NCBI RefSeq assembly: GCF_000321225.1
Contig: NW_004450266.1
Coordinates: 7,370,081 to 7,434,080 of the forward strand
Reading direction: 5' to 3'
Length of the DNA: 64,000 bases
Origin: Odobenus rosmarus divergens
Lineage: Eukaryota > Chordata > Mammalia > Carnivora > Odobenidae
Positions 1 to 10,598 of the stretch are shown here, in pieces. The notes under the pieces are model-generated. The model was not told the DNA's origin and searched no databases. It worked only from the letters and a program-made list of their open reading frames with translations. How positions within the stretch are numbered: position 1 is the stretch's first letter; each line of letters opens with the position of its first letter. The position numbers and the translations under genes were made by a program.

Positions 1-56
1 AAAATTAAAATAAAATAAAATAAAATAAATAAAATAGAATAAAATAAAGTAGATTA
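1..56. repeat. AAAAT-type simple repeat at the window edge
   Basis: The window opens with an imperfect tandem of TAAAA/TAAAATA units. This is the usual look of the A-rich tail of a plus-strand LINE or SINE whose body lies to the left of the window. The parent element cannot be seen. Confidence 0.8.
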
Positions 57-147
57 GGTAGTTATGATGAGGAGGTGGACAATTCAGGAGGTATCAGCAA
101 ATTAGTGTTTGGAAGCAAAAGTCGCAAAATTATGAAAATGGAAGGAA

Positions 148-320
148 ACTTAGAGATCATCTAGTTCAACTGCTTTATTTTACCAATGAGGAAACTGAGG
201 CCTAGAGAAGGGAAATTACCCTCATGCTGCTGTGAAGCTTTCTGTAGAGTCCAAGGAAGTGGTAGGGGCTGGGCTGGAACAAGATCCAGGCCTCCCGAGT
301 GCTGGTTCCCAGCCCCTGTG
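148..320 (-). repeat. MIR-like SINE fragment
   Basis: The stretch AATGAGGAAACTGAGGCC followed by weak remains of the tRNA-like half is the reverse complement of the MIR core. It is old and diverged. Short open frames over it are incidental. Confidence 0.6.
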
Positions 321-574
321 TAAAAGGCAGGTAGCTGGAGTGACACAGCGGCCTTTCCAGTTGAGCTTGATGCTTAATGGGGAGAGAGGGGTGTCCACCT
401 GCTTCTGAACAGATGCTCTGAGAACCCAGCATAGCAAACAGTGACACAGTACACTTTGACCCTATGAAGAAAGGCATATGTGAATGTTGGGTTCCAGTAC
501 TCACTGAGAGCCTGGAATGCCCTTTTTCTGTCTTCTCCAAATCCTGTTCTCTCCTCAGGATCTGGAAGAACTTC

Positions 575-815
575 CTCCTCCTCCAGGAAGCCTTCCATAA
601 CCATCCAGTACACATAGCTTGGAGGTGTTCTCTCTTCTATGACCTCCCAGGCTCTGACATTCACAGCACACTCACATTCTCTGCCTATTGCTATGTGACT
701 TTCCTCTTGCTCATCTTTGTGATTATTTCTCCAGCTGGAAGCTTTGCCCTGTGGAGGGGCTACCTCTCATACTTTCTTGTGTCCTATTACACTTAGTCCA
801 GTGCATGGCACAAGA
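575..815 (+). repeat. L2 LINE 3' fragment
   Basis: The order of a CCTCCAGGAAGCC-type block, a pyrimidine-rich middle and an ending close to CAGTGCATGGCACAAG follows the L2 3' end on the plus strand. The 110-codon frame at 464-796 runs across it and is not taken as a gene. Confidence 0.6.
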
Positions 816-1480
816 AACCCGGATTCTTTAGACTTTACACAGTCATCTTTCCTGCCTTCCCTCATACCTTTTCAAGGCTAACTGGACTTATTATATTGTC
901 TAGTATCTACTATCACCTGCTCATGTTGTCCCATTTTTTAAATTAATTTGAATGATAATTTAATATCCCTTTATATACATATGGAGCTTCACAGTTGACA
1001 AATACACTGCCATACATGTGGAGACCAAAGGTCAGGAAAGTTAAGTGATCCACTAGGCTTTGGAGGTGATGCCAGTCAAGGTGAAGGCTAAGTTCAAAGT
1101 CACACTTATGTGAATTTAACATGAGGTTAAAGAGAACCAATGATTTAAACATCTTCAAGTAGGTGGAGTTTCGGGAGAAGTGCAGGATATAGAGATCACC
1201 CACTTCTACATCTCAGAGTCCTCACGTGGGAAATGACCGAAGTGGATGAGATTAGTAATAGTTGACCTCTGACCGTCCATGATAATGCAGTAGCTGCCAC
1301 GTGTACCTCATACTCATTGCCCAAGTACCAGACCCGTTTATTTCACTGATCTGGGGTGTTCATTTGGTTTTGACAGATAGTGATATGCTTATTCCCATTC
1401 TCTGATAAGTTCTAAAAACTAAAGTACTGCTTTCACTTCCTCTTCCCACATCATCTCCCTCTTAATTGATTGTATATTCA
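816..1480. other. No confident feature
   Basis: AT-rich unique sequence. A segment near 1035-1110 faintly resembles a reverse MIR but is too diverged to call. No coding signal, structural RNA or microsatellite is visible. Confidence 0.5.
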
Positions 1481-1499
1481 ACCTTGGGCTCAATCACAT

Positions 1500-2022
1500 T
1501 AATCACATGTCCAGTATATGTCAGAGGAGGTCGTGGTGCTGGATCTATTTCATGTTACCCCTCCAGATCCCTGTTCCACTCTTCTCCACCCTGCCTACAC
1601 CCCAGAAGTCATCCTCTAGGGACTGCCTCAATGGACTCCTTCGACTTCTGGCACCTGATTGGGTTTCACCACCGGAAGCACGGGCTGGGGTCCCAGGGTG
1701 GGAGGAGAGTGGAGATCAGGGTACCTGGTCCTCTGGCTCCCACCCTGTCCTGTCACTGGGGGCTGGCAGAGCCTTCTAGAAAAGGCCACAACCCCTGTCA
1801 GGGGCCCTCTCCACAGCCATGTTTTCTGGTTCTGGAAACTGTCCCTGTAGGCCTACGGCTGGTAACAGCTCCCTGCTGTTGCTAGTCACATGGTTTACAT
1901 CCTCCCTGTAGTTTCCTTAAATCCTGCCTAAATCCTTGCAAACACTCCCTTTCAGAAGTTCACCTCAATTATCCAATTTGAGTGTGCCATCTGTTTCTTG
2001 CTGGAAACTGACTGATAGTCAC
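1500..2022 (+). repeat. Probable ancient repeat, L1ME-type 3' end or LTR, family not assigned
   Basis: The right end contains GAGTGTGCCATCTGTTTC followed by CTGACTGATAG, a phrase I associate with 3' ends of old mammalian L1 subfamilies. The body has no recognisable coding content; a 139-codon frame at 1466-1885 shows no family resemblance. The class needs a RepeatMasker run. Confidence 0.4.
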
Positions 2023-2040
2023 CATACAATTTTTTAAAAA

Positions 2041-2312
2041 ATGGAATCCTTCTACCTATATAAGTTACCTAGACTAGTCAAATTTGTAGAGATAGAAAGT
2101 ACAGTGGTGGTCATGGGGGCTGAGGGAAGGGGGAGTTATTGTCTAAGGAGTACAGAGTTTCTGCTCGGGATGATAAAAAAATTCCTGGAGATGGATGGTG
2201 GTGATAGTTGCATGACAATATCAATGGATGTGATGCCACTGAACCAGACACTTACAAATGGTGAAAACGGTAAATTTTATGTGGTGTATATAATACTGCA
2301 ATAAAAATAAAC
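2041..2312 (+). repeat. LINE-1 (L1M-type) 3'-UTR
   Basis: The segment reads like the 3'-UTR of L1M elements: AGAAAGTACAGTGGTGGTCA, then GGAGATGGATGGTGGTGATA, then CACTTACAAATGG and an AATAAAAATAAA tail. Only the last roughly 270 bases are present, as expected from 5' truncation. The 87-codon frame at 2041-2304 lies wholly inside it. Confidence 0.85.
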
Positions 2313-2468
2313 CAATAGGGGGACATAAAACCTAAATGCTTATTAATGCTTGATAGGCTAAAGCCAAAACAATACCCTTTTTTCTCTCATTTTTAATATT
2401 CCAGTGAAGTGACCATGTTGGGTCAACTCATGCATTGACTGTGAGCCATTAATTAATCAATTAACGAT

Positions 2469-2662
2469 CGGGTGCCTGAGTGGCTCAGTTGGTTAAGCAA
2501 CTGCCTTCGGCTCAGGTCATGATCCTGGAGTCCCGGGATCGAGTCCCACATCGGGCTCCTTGCTCAGCAGGGAGTCTGCTTCTCCCTCTGACCCTCTTCC
2601 CTTTTGTGCTCTCTATCTCTCATTCTCTCTCTCTCAAATAAATAAAATCTTTAAAAAAATTT
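2469..2662 (+). mobile_element. CAN-SINE (SINEC), plus strand
   Basis: A tRNA-derived head (GTGGCTCAGTTGGTTAAG, then a CCCGGGATCGAGTCCC box B region), a CT-rich body and an AATAAATAAAATCTTTAAAA tail define a carnivoran SINEC. It is flanked by a 13-bp direct repeat (2456-2468 and 2663-2675, one mismatch), consistent with L1-driven insertion. Confidence 0.95.
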
Positions 2663-2705
2663 ATCAATTAATGATTAATTGATTATTTAATTTTAATTTT
2701 TATTG

Positions 2706-2820
2706 TTTTAAAGATTTTATTTTTAAATAATCTCTACACCCAATGTGGGGCTCAAACTCACAACCTCAAGATCAAGAGTCGTGCACTCTACTGACTGAGA
2801 CAGCCAGGCACCCCCCCCCC
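2706..2820 (-). mobile_element. CAN-SINE (SINEC), short variant, minus strand
   Basis: The sequence starts with TTTTAAAGATTTTATTTTTA and ends with a tRNA-like head read on the minus strand (ATCAAGAGTCGTGCACTCTA, then CAGCCAGGCACCCCC). It lacks the long CT-rich body, so it is a short or internally deleted copy. The C run at 2811-2820 is its 5' end. No target duplication is clear. Confidence 0.9.
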
Positions 2821-4220
2821 GTGAACCTTTTATTCATGCCAAATAATTTAATCACGTTCAGAATGCTGTTTAATTTATTTGTGAAAGTACATGTGCACTG
2901 ATCTTGGTCTGGAAAAAAAAAAGGGTGCTGATATAGAATACTGACAGACAGTAGCCTCCTCTGGTCTTATCCTCGGTTCAAAGCCCAGCTCATCTCCACT
3001 TTCTTTCACGAAGCTTTCTGGAATTTCATGAAGCTCTCTAGAGCATGCTTTTGTTGCTCTTCTCTTTCCTGCTTCACAGAAATGAGCCCATTATTTTCTT
3101 CTGGTTCTAACCTCAGACAAATGTCTCCCAAGGATTCAGAGGGTATTTTTGCAGATGAGGATCATGGCCTCATTGCCATAGTTCCCCATTAACCTAGGCC
3201 AATGCTGACTGGTACTCTGCACACACTTAGCCAATGGTTACAACCTTCCGTGGATGGCATCCTGCGATTTACATAATGGAAAGTACTGCGAACCAGAATG
3301 TGTTTCTCTTTGGCTCTAATTTCTGTGGGCAGGAAGACTAATTTTCTCTAACGTATACATAGCCCAGACTCTTGACAGCGGTTTGACATCCAGGGACAAT
3401 GGGTGCCTTGGGTGCTTTTTCTCCCCTTTCCTTCAGTTTCCACAGCCTCAGAGCCAGAATTTTATATAAATAGCTAAAATCTTCAAGGAACCATAAACTT
3501 CTCTTCAGGAACCTCAGACAGAGGTGGGCAGCATTGAGAGAGCTTCCGTTCCACCAAAGAAGAGCCATCTGCTCACTGGAATTGTTCTTAGAGTGGTATT
3601 CCATCCTCTTAATTTATCTTTTTCTGAATGGTAAACTACATGCCCTATTTATATCATGATCTTTGTGTTAAAGATGGCTTTTTTAGTAGGAGAGAGAATT
3701 TGATCTTATTCAGACTATAACAAAAGCTAGTAAATTCTAGTCCCATTTATGAGCAGTGCTCAAATAACCAGGTATAGTAGAGACTTGGCCAGGGGGGCCC
3801 TGACACCCGAAGACTTACTCTGCTTCTGCCCTCTGAAGACTTGAAAGTCCCCAAATTGGAATGTGAAGATGAATTAGAATACTAGTATATTCAAAGTCTT
3901 AGCTCATTTATTGTGATCTGTTTTTTATTGGTTTGCATCAACTCTTTCTATATTAAACATAACAGCCTACCATATATCGAATTAATCACATTTTAGATTA
4001 GTTTTTTTGTTTGTTAATTTTATTTTTGGCACTTATGGAAAGTTTTCATTTTTACACAGTCCTTATAGATTAACATTTGTCCTGGTTAGGTGTTCTAGTG
4101 CATTGAATTCTCTCTTTTGTGTGGTAGTAACACAATGCTAGTGAGTTAAATGGGCATTTTCACACATTTTTTTTGTGGGACTAAAATTGATAACAACTTT
4201 TCAGGAACAGTAACTTACCA
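2821..4220. other. Unassigned sequence
   Basis: About 1.4 kb without a repeat I can name with confidence. AT-rich stretches near 3900-4090 may be old L1 material. The 88-codon frame at 3338-3604 minus has no recognisable motif. No coding or RNA gene is supported. Confidence 0.4.
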
Positions 4221-4224
4221 AAAG

Positions 4225-4415
4225 ATTTCAAGAGCCTGAAACATGTTCATATCCTTTGACCCAATAATTCCCCATCTGAGGATCTACCTAAGGAAATCAT
4301 AAGAAATATAAAATATTTATGCACTAGGATGTTCATTACAGTATTATTTATAATAGTGAAAAATTGGATATGATGTCTGGAAATTAGGACTTTCAATAGA
4401 TTAGTATGTAGCCAT
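4225..4415 (+). repeat. Old LINE-1 ORF2 end, left part
   Basis: ATGTTCATTACAGTATTATT then TATAATAGTGAAAAATTGGA is characteristic of the end of ORF2 in older mammalian L1s. The element stops at 4415 where a younger L1 3' end begins, and seems to resume after 4888. Confidence 0.75.
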
Positions 4416-4420
4416 TAATC

Positions 4421-4880
4421 TCAGGAAACAACCTGAGGGTTGCTGGAGTGGTGAGGGGTGGGAGTGATGGGGTGGCTGGGTGATAGACATTGGGGAGGGT
4501 ATTGCTATGGTGAGCACTGTGAATTGTGTAAGACTGTTGAATCACAGATCTGTACCTCTCAAACAAATAATACACTATATGTTAAAAAAAAAAAAAAGAA
4601 GAAGAAGAAGATAGCAGGAGGGGAAGAATGAAGGGGGGGAAATCGGAGGGGGAGACGAACCATGAGAGATGATGGTCTCTGAGAAACAAACTGAGGGTTC
4701 TAGAGGGGAGGGGTGTGAGGGGATGGGTTAGCCTGGTGATGGGTATTAAAGAGGGCACATACTGCATGGAGCACTGGGTGTTATGCACAAACAATGAATC
4801 ATGGAACACTACATCGAAAACTAATGATGTAATGTATCGTGATTAACATAACAATAAAAAATAAAAATAAAATAAAATAA
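4421..4880 (+). mobile_element. Young carnivoran LINE-1 3'-UTR (5'-truncated)
   Basis: This is the 3'-UTR of a carnivoran L1. It holds two related modules in tandem: one ending in AATAATACACTATATGTTAA with an A-rich and GAA tract (4576-4612), and a second from GAGAAACAAACTGAGGGTTC to AACATAACAATAAAAAATAA. The second module is very well preserved. A short TAATCT repeat (4416-4421 and 4882-4887) may be the target duplication. No coding part is present. Confidence 0.9.
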
Positions 4881-4887
4881 ATAATCT

Positions 4888-4985
4888 ATTTAAAAAAGAT
4901 GCTTGGAAGAAGACAGGTCACCTTTGGGTAGTGGAATTATAAGGGACCTTCTCTCCCCCGTGTCTTAGTATTTCCCTGAACTTCA
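4888..4985 (+). repeat. Old LINE-1 3' end, right part after nested insertion
   Basis: AAAAAAGATGCTTGGAAGAA then CACCTTTGGGTAGTGGAATT resembles L1M sequence that normally follows the segment at 4225-4415. The two parts read as one old L1 split by the insertion between them. Confidence 0.5.
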
Positions 4986-5384
4986 CAGGCTGTTGACAAA
5001 GCTATCATTACGATCAGGAAAAACACTGATGCTTGTCCTGCTCCCCTCCCTACCCATCCACTTGTCATCATGGAGCTTGGCTTCTTTGGTGATTCTACTT
5101 CCTACCGTGACAGGTCTACACTACGGCTTTTGCTGGGGTCAACACTGAAGACTTGTTCTATCTTGCCAAAGCCTTTCCTTCAGAATCTCCTGTCCCTCCT
5201 CTTGTCTTCTTTTATCATCCTCCAGAAAGAAAGTACTTAACTTTTTTGGTATAGCAGGCAGAGGGATGAGAAACATATACTTAGGTAACCTCAAATTTAG
5301 CTTATGTTTCTGTCACATGTGACAAATGTGTCTCCTGTCATACAGAGCTAATGGGAAATCCTCACCCTAGAAGGAATGAGTCAT

Positions 5385-5515
5385 CCTCCTTCGTTTTCAC
5401 ATGGGGAACGTGAGGCCATGAGGTTGATTTAAGAATCTGCCATGAACCAGTGGATAGGAACTAGGTCTCCTGACTCCCAGACAGCAGTAGAATCCAATGG
5501 CTAGTCTAGAACTTC
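5385..5515 (-). repeat. MIR-like SINE fragment
   Basis: A weak match to the reverse MIR: an ACGTGAGGCCATGAGG core and a GGTCTCCTGACTCCCAG end. It is strongly diverged, so boundaries are approximate. Confidence 0.45.
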
Positions 5516-6175
5516 CAATGTAGGAGTTGGCCAGAGAAGGTAGTCTCTTCGTGTCCCCTCAATCTGTATTAAGACTCAGGTGAATACCTAACCCCATCCA
5601 CTGGGAATTTTGCCTCAGCTTGCAGGAGAGTGGGGCAGTTCTGGGTAAACCACATTTTCTTACTGTTCTCTGGGAAGCAGCCCTCTCCTTTGCTTGAACA
5701 AGTGCACTTTTGATGTGGCCAGTTATCTACCAAGAAGAAGGTATGGCAGGGGCTTGGGGGGTATTGAGAACCCAGACTTCAAAAGATTTATTCCAATAAG
5801 CAGTAACTCTCCAGAAAGCTTGTTAGCAATATATGCCATCACAAAGAAAGACTAATGAATAAAGGAGAAACCTTTTTTTTTTTTTTCTACAACTAGGGTA
5901 CACCTAGAGTGGAGGCCCATCAGAATTTCACCCTGGCAATGCTGGCCCCATGGAGTGGGGTCCCAGTGAAGTCTACTTTGCACTGGAATTCTGAAATAGA
6001 ACATCTTGCTCGAATCTCCCACTATTTTCTGGGACTCAGCTCTTCTTCCCTGTTCCCTGTCTCAGAGAAGTGGGCACTAGTTAGAAACCTCGCCCTCGTC
6101 CTGACCCGCCCTGACGTTCCTTCCTGCTCAGCTGCATTATCCTCCAGTCCATCTGCAAACACTGTGGTTTTCACT
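5516..6175. other. Unassigned sequence with a T run
   Basis: The only simple feature is a run of 14 T at 5873-5886. The 104-codon frame at 5909-6223 continues into an L2 element and has no protein-family resemblance. Confidence 0.5.
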
Positions 6176-6179
6176 CCTG

Positions 6180-6870
6180 GCCCACTCAAGTCACTGCACC
6201 TGTGCCCCTCTCCCTTGCCCTGAGCAGTGCTGCCATCCTAGGTTTCCTGGATACCTCCGTAGCTCCCTACCTTGGCCATTCTGCATGCACTCCCTTCCAG
6301 GCCATTCTAGACATGGTAGCCAGGGTTATCTTTTCACAATGCCCATACGTTCATGTTACTCATCTGATTGCATCCATTTCTCTCAGACAAGACCAGAATC
6401 CTCCACATGACTTACGTGCCCCAAAGCACCAGCCCTACCCCCATCCCACTCTCACCTTGGCTTTCTGGGTTGTGGCTCCAGTTTTGGTTCTGAAATGTGC
6501 TGTGCTCTCTCCTTCTACAGGGCATTTTTTTGGTTTATACTACAGTTCTTAGTGTGGCCACCCACTGTCCTAAAAAGCCCATCTCTTCCTCCCTAGCTCA
6601 AGCATCACTTCCTCAGGGAGTCTTTGGTGACCCTCCCCAGCCCCCCAGCGACTAGTCTCCAGTATACACTCTCAGAAAACCATGCCTCAGTCCCTGAGAA
6701 CACTTACCCTGCTCTGCAGTTAGGTGCTGATTTGTTTAAATCCACCTCCTATCCTGGCTGTGGGCATCACGATAGCAGGGGCCTCATCTTCCATTGTTCA
6801 GGACTCTTTCTCCAGCATCTACCACCGTGCTTGGTAATTGCTCATTAAATGCCCTTTAGATGAATGCCTG
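6180..6870 (+). repeat. L2 LINE, roughly 690 bp of the 3' end
   Basis: Successive blocks follow the L2 consensus order: CATTCTAGACATGGTAGCCA with GTTATCTTTTCACA, then CATCTGATTGCATCC, then AGCATCACTTCCTCAGGGAG, ending in CTCATTAAATGCC and TGAATGCCTGAGTGAATGAG. Open frames at 6202-6552 and 6624-6848 are decayed L2 sequence, not genes. Confidence 0.75.
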
Positions 6871-6939
6871 AGTGAATGAGATGGACTTCCTCTGTGAAGC
6901 CTTCCAGACCTGTCTCCATGTTGATCTGGCACCTAGTAT

Positions 6940-7075
6940 CCATCTATCAGTTTCCTCTGTAAAGTGGGGCTAGCCATAGATCACAGTGTTGAATGGAAGG
7001 TGAGTTAGGATATCGTGGACACACCACAGTGGCCATTATGTAGTGGGTGCTCACAAAATGCTTGTTATCGTTACA
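6940..7075 (+). repeat. MIR SINE 3' half
   Basis: CAGTTTCCTCTGTAAAGTGG is the MIR core, and GTAGTGGGTGCTCACAAAAT near the end matches the MIR tail on the plus strand. Confidence 0.65.
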
Positions 7076-7079
7076 ATCA

Positions 7080-7790
7080 TACTTGTTTCTTTGAATCAGG
7101 AGAACAGTAAGGGAATAGGTCCCACCTCATTTATCTCAACAGCCTCACAGGGAGGGCCATGCACACAGTAGGTGGGCCCCCGTGAATGCTTCTGCACTTG
7201 AACTGTGGGACTGCGACAGGAGGTTACGTTGTCCCTGGCTGCCTTTTCCGAGACTAAATCCTTAATTACCTCATCTTCCCGTGAAGCATCTTTTCTGATC
7301 ACATAACTCATGGCACTCTCTGGCTAATTCATTTTTGATCAACTGGATTGCTCTACACTTACATTCCTGTGTAATATAGCCTCTGGAGTTCCCCTCAGCA
7401 CCGGAAGGGAGTCTGGTTCATTTGAACAAATTGCTTAACATGTTAAATTAGATTCAACTGTCCTCAGGAAGAAAAATTAAAAAGAAAAAAAGAAGATGAA
7501 TATCAATTGTCCTCATACTCACAATGTTCCAAAACTGCCTTATTTTACCATTGACAGTTCCCAAGGCATGTCTGCATTGTGATTGTGACTTGTGCCGAAG
7601 AGGAGGCCTAAGTAATTTTCACTATCAGCAGCCAACAGTCACTGAGAATGTACTGAATGCTTGGCACTGAGCACACAGCATTGTAGAAACATCCCTGACC
7701 ATAAGATCCATACACAGAAGTTGGGGTAATTCATTCACTGTAAATCAGTTCATTCGTTGATTGTGAATTTCATTCATTTGTCTAGTCATA
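7080..7790. other. Unassigned sequence
   Basis: No confident repeat or gene. A faint MIR or L2 trace lies around 7630-7690 (AATGCTTGGCACTGAGCAC). An A-rich tract is at 7465-7500. Confidence 0.45.
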
Positions 7791-7794
7791 TTTT

Positions 7795-8160
7795 TGTCTC
7801 TCACCACCCCTGTCCACTGTGTACCTGTTGAAATCCTATTTATCCCCTAAAGCCCAGGTCAGATATCTCCCCCTCTCAGAAGCTTCTCTATTCTTTCATT
7901 AAAAAAATGATAATAATCACTATTCTAACTGGGCTAAGTCTGTATCTTCAACACCCTTCTATTCTGTACTCAGCCCTGTGTTTCTTTGTTCAATGTTTTC
8001 TCCCTTATTAGAGTATGAGATGCTTAAATGTAGGGAAATAATTCTGTCTCAAGCACCTAGTATAGGGGTTAGTGTATATATATATATATATATGCACCAT
8101 ATATGTGCATGTATATATATATATATATATGCATGCTCAGTAAACGCTTGCTAAACTGAA
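7795..8160 (+). repeat. L2 LINE 3' end carrying a TA microsatellite
   Basis: The order follows the L2 3' end: CTCCCCCTCTCAGAAGCTTC, TTAGAGTATGAGATGCTTAA, then CAAGCACCTAGTATAGG and CTCAGTAAACGCTTGCTAAA. The TA tracts at 8075-8130 sit where the L2 normally reads ACATAGTAGG, so the microsatellite grew inside the L2. Confidence 0.7.
8074..8132. repeat. Palindromic AT microsatellite
   Basis: Two TA tracts flank a short centre. Arms 8075-8097 and 8105-8127 are reverse complements with one mismatch, around a 7-base loop. This is seen directly and could extrude as a cruciform. Confidence 0.95.
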
Positions 8161-8161
8161 C

Positions 8162-8480
8162 TGATAATTTATTCCACCAACAACATTTCCTGTACCTACT
8201 ATGTGCTAGGTGCTAAGGGTAGCATCCAGACCCTGCCCTTCATAAGCTTGCGGTCATTTTGGGAAATGACAGATACATATACGAAACATAAAATAAAGCG
8301 TCATAGATGAAATCATAGAGGTATATGTGAAGTGCTATGGAAGCCCAGAGGTGGGTTTTGATACCACATGCATAATGAATAGACACATGACCATGAGGCA
8401 GGAAGTAAATACTTAAAGGTGAACCACTAGTAATTTGGAGGAGGCAAAAATTAGTGTGATTGGGATGATCAAGGCAAGGT
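8162..8480 (-). repeat. L2 LINE fragment
   Basis: ACCTACTATGTGCTAGGTGC then CAGACCCTGCCCTTCATAAG is the reverse complement of the L2 3' end, with AAGTGCTATGGAAGCCCAGA further in. It lies tail to tail with the plus-strand L2 at 7795-8160. Confidence 0.7.
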
Positions 8481-8698
8481 TAGGCCTAATCCTTTGATAT
8501 TTTGGGTATGATATGATTTACACAAGCAGTAGTTCCTTTTAGTGTGATTATCCCTGGGCTAGAAGTTAAAATATACAATATTTATCTGCAGTAAAGAGGA
8601 TACACCCAGACCTAAGAGTGTGTGAAGCATGGGGCTGCCGACAGCTAGGCGGTCTTGATCTAGAAACATGACTAGGGTCCTATCAGGGCTTGCCTTCT

Positions 8699-8944
8699 TT
8701 TTTTTTTTTTTTTTATACCTTGTGTTTTAATTTTTTAATTTTATTTTATTTTTTAAAGATTTTATTTATTTATTTCACACAGAGAGAGATAGCGAGAGCA
8801 GGAACACAAGCAGGGTGAGTGGGGGAGGGAGAAGCAGGTTTCCCGTGGAGCAGGAAGCCCGATGCGGGGCTTGATCCCAGGACACTGGGATCATGACCTG
8901 AGCTGAAGGCAGATGCTTAATGACGGAGCCACCCAGGCACCCCG
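8699..8944 (-). mobile_element. CAN-SINE (SINEC), minus strand, with perfect target duplication
   Basis: A T-rich tail (8699-8715), AAAGATTTTATTTATTTATT, the body, and a tRNA-like head read on the minus strand (GATCATGACCTGAGC, GAGCCACCCAGGCACCCC). A perfect 14-bp direct repeat, AGGGCTTGCCTTCT, flanks it at 8685-8698 and 8945-8958. Confidence 0.97.
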
Positions 8945-8959
8945 AGGGCTTGCCTTCTG

Positions 8960-10060
8960 AAACCCATTTGACTGAGTTTTAGAGTGCGGACACTACAGAA
9001 TACATAATTAAATAAAATTAAAAGAGTTTATTCTGGTCTTCAACTTTGAATGGCATAACTTGGTTTTACAGGTTCCCAAGCATTCCACTGGGAAGCAGAC
9101 AAGGCCACCTGCCTTACTTTGGGAGCAGCCCTAGCAGCTGGGGCCCCTGGTCTCATGCTGGGAGAGCTGGTCTCACTCTTCTGGGCAGCAGGTAACAGCT
9201 CACATGCCGGCCTGGATTTAGGAAAGGACACTCAATGGGAATCTGGCATTGAAGCTGGGTCAGTGGGCTGAGGTGTCCTCTAGGAGCTTCTGAGTATGCT
9301 CTGTGAGGATGGAAGCCCTTGGGACACATCCTGGGCAAACCCACGCATTCATGGCAGCTCCCCCTCTGTGAGATGGTGCTGTTAGAATGATCTGAAGCAG
9401 TGTCACATCATGGAAAAATCAAAGACAGGAAATCAAGAGGCGTGAATCCAAATTCTGCCAACCCGATGACGCGACAGAATCACGTGTGAGTTCCAAATGC
9501 TCATTCAGCATCTTTAGCTTCAGGTCTGGACTAGAGGAAGGCCCAGAGCCTGTTACTAGACCACTTTCCTCTAATCTCTGCCACATCTGGGTTCCTCCTG
9601 ACCTCGAAAATGCATCACCATTTTGTAGGAGAAAGTGAACGGGGAAGATGATCCAGTCCTTTCCCTCCGAGTTTAGAGTCACCGAATCCACTCCGTCTGG
9701 GTTTCCCTGCTCCTCTGCTCTGTTCTGGCCTCTGGTGGGACCACCCACATTCCCTGCAAGCCGCACAGATGGGAGCTCAGGCAATTAGAACGAGGAGCCA
9801 TGGCAGGAAAGACAGCTGTGGCCTCAGTCCTTTTACTACCCCTGCCACCTTTCCTTTCCAGTCCCACCTCATTTAGCAGCCTGACCGTGTGGACCCGCAT
9901 GGGCCATTGTAGGGCTCCTCCTCCAAAGGGGGAAGGGGCCTTGGCTTCCCCCAGCCCCTGGACTGTGCCACCAATGGGTTTGATGGCTAGGCAGAGAGCA
10001 GCGTTGGAGGAACACTGCAGGTCACACAAGAGCGTCAGCCGCCACCTCTTCCCAAAGCAC
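8960..10060. other. Unassigned unique sequence
   Basis: About 1.1 kb of moderate GC without a nameable repeat. Overlapping frames on both strands of 93-121 codons (9419-10081) have no signal peptide, domain or repeat pattern. I see no supported gene. Confidence 0.45.
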
Positions 10061-10061
10061 T

Positions 10062-10190
10062 CACTGCTTTTTACTATTTAATCTTCATAACATCTGAAAA
10101 AAGACAGGATTAGCATCATCTTACAGATATGGACATGGAGGGGTCAAGAAGTGAAGTTAGTTGCTGGGGTTACAGCTTGACTGGGATCAA
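10062..10190 (-). repeat. MIR SINE fragment
   Basis: ATTTAATCTTCATAACATCT then ATCTTACAGATATGGACATG with GTTACAGCTTGACTGGGATC follows the reverse MIR order. Confidence 0.65.
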
Positions 10191-10574
10191 CTGGCTTGCT
10201 GAAGGAAGATTCCAAATATAAGTCTTTGTCAATAAACCCATGTGTGGACCCAAAATGGAGCCACAGAGTGGCAGAAAGAAAGGTCGCTTCAGGGAGAAGA
10301 TATTCTGGCACTGCTTTGTCTCTTTTGACCTCCATGCTCTTTGCCCATCTGCTCCAGACTCCTCTTGCACTGACTGGCCAGCCCTCCCCACTTTCCCAGT
10401 CCATACCCAAAGGGGCAAGTGGGAGTGCTTTAGTCATCCCCATTTCCTCAGCTGGGCAGAGCTCGGCTGTTAGGATACATCACTGGGCTATGAAAACAGT
10501 GACTTCCACATTTGAAAGAAATTATTTCATAATGATCCAGTGTAAAAAATACATATTGCATCATGAGTAGGTAT

Positions 10575-10598
10575 CCATATATATATATATATTCACAA
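10575..10598. repeat. Short TA microsatellite
   Basis: About ten TA units following GGTATCCA. The surrounding 10190-10960 shows no nameable repeat; a frame of 124 codons at 10196-10570 has no family resemblance. Confidence 0.9.

Noticed and set aside
1466..1885. 139-codon open frame on the plus strand
   Set aside because: Lies in what appears to be an ancient repeat; overlapping frames in other phases and no domain.
2469..2530. tRNA-like sequence with A- and B-box resemblance
   Set aside because: It is the tRNA-derived head of a CAN-SINE; no complete cloverleaf, and the body and tail follow immediately. The same applies to the other SINE copies.
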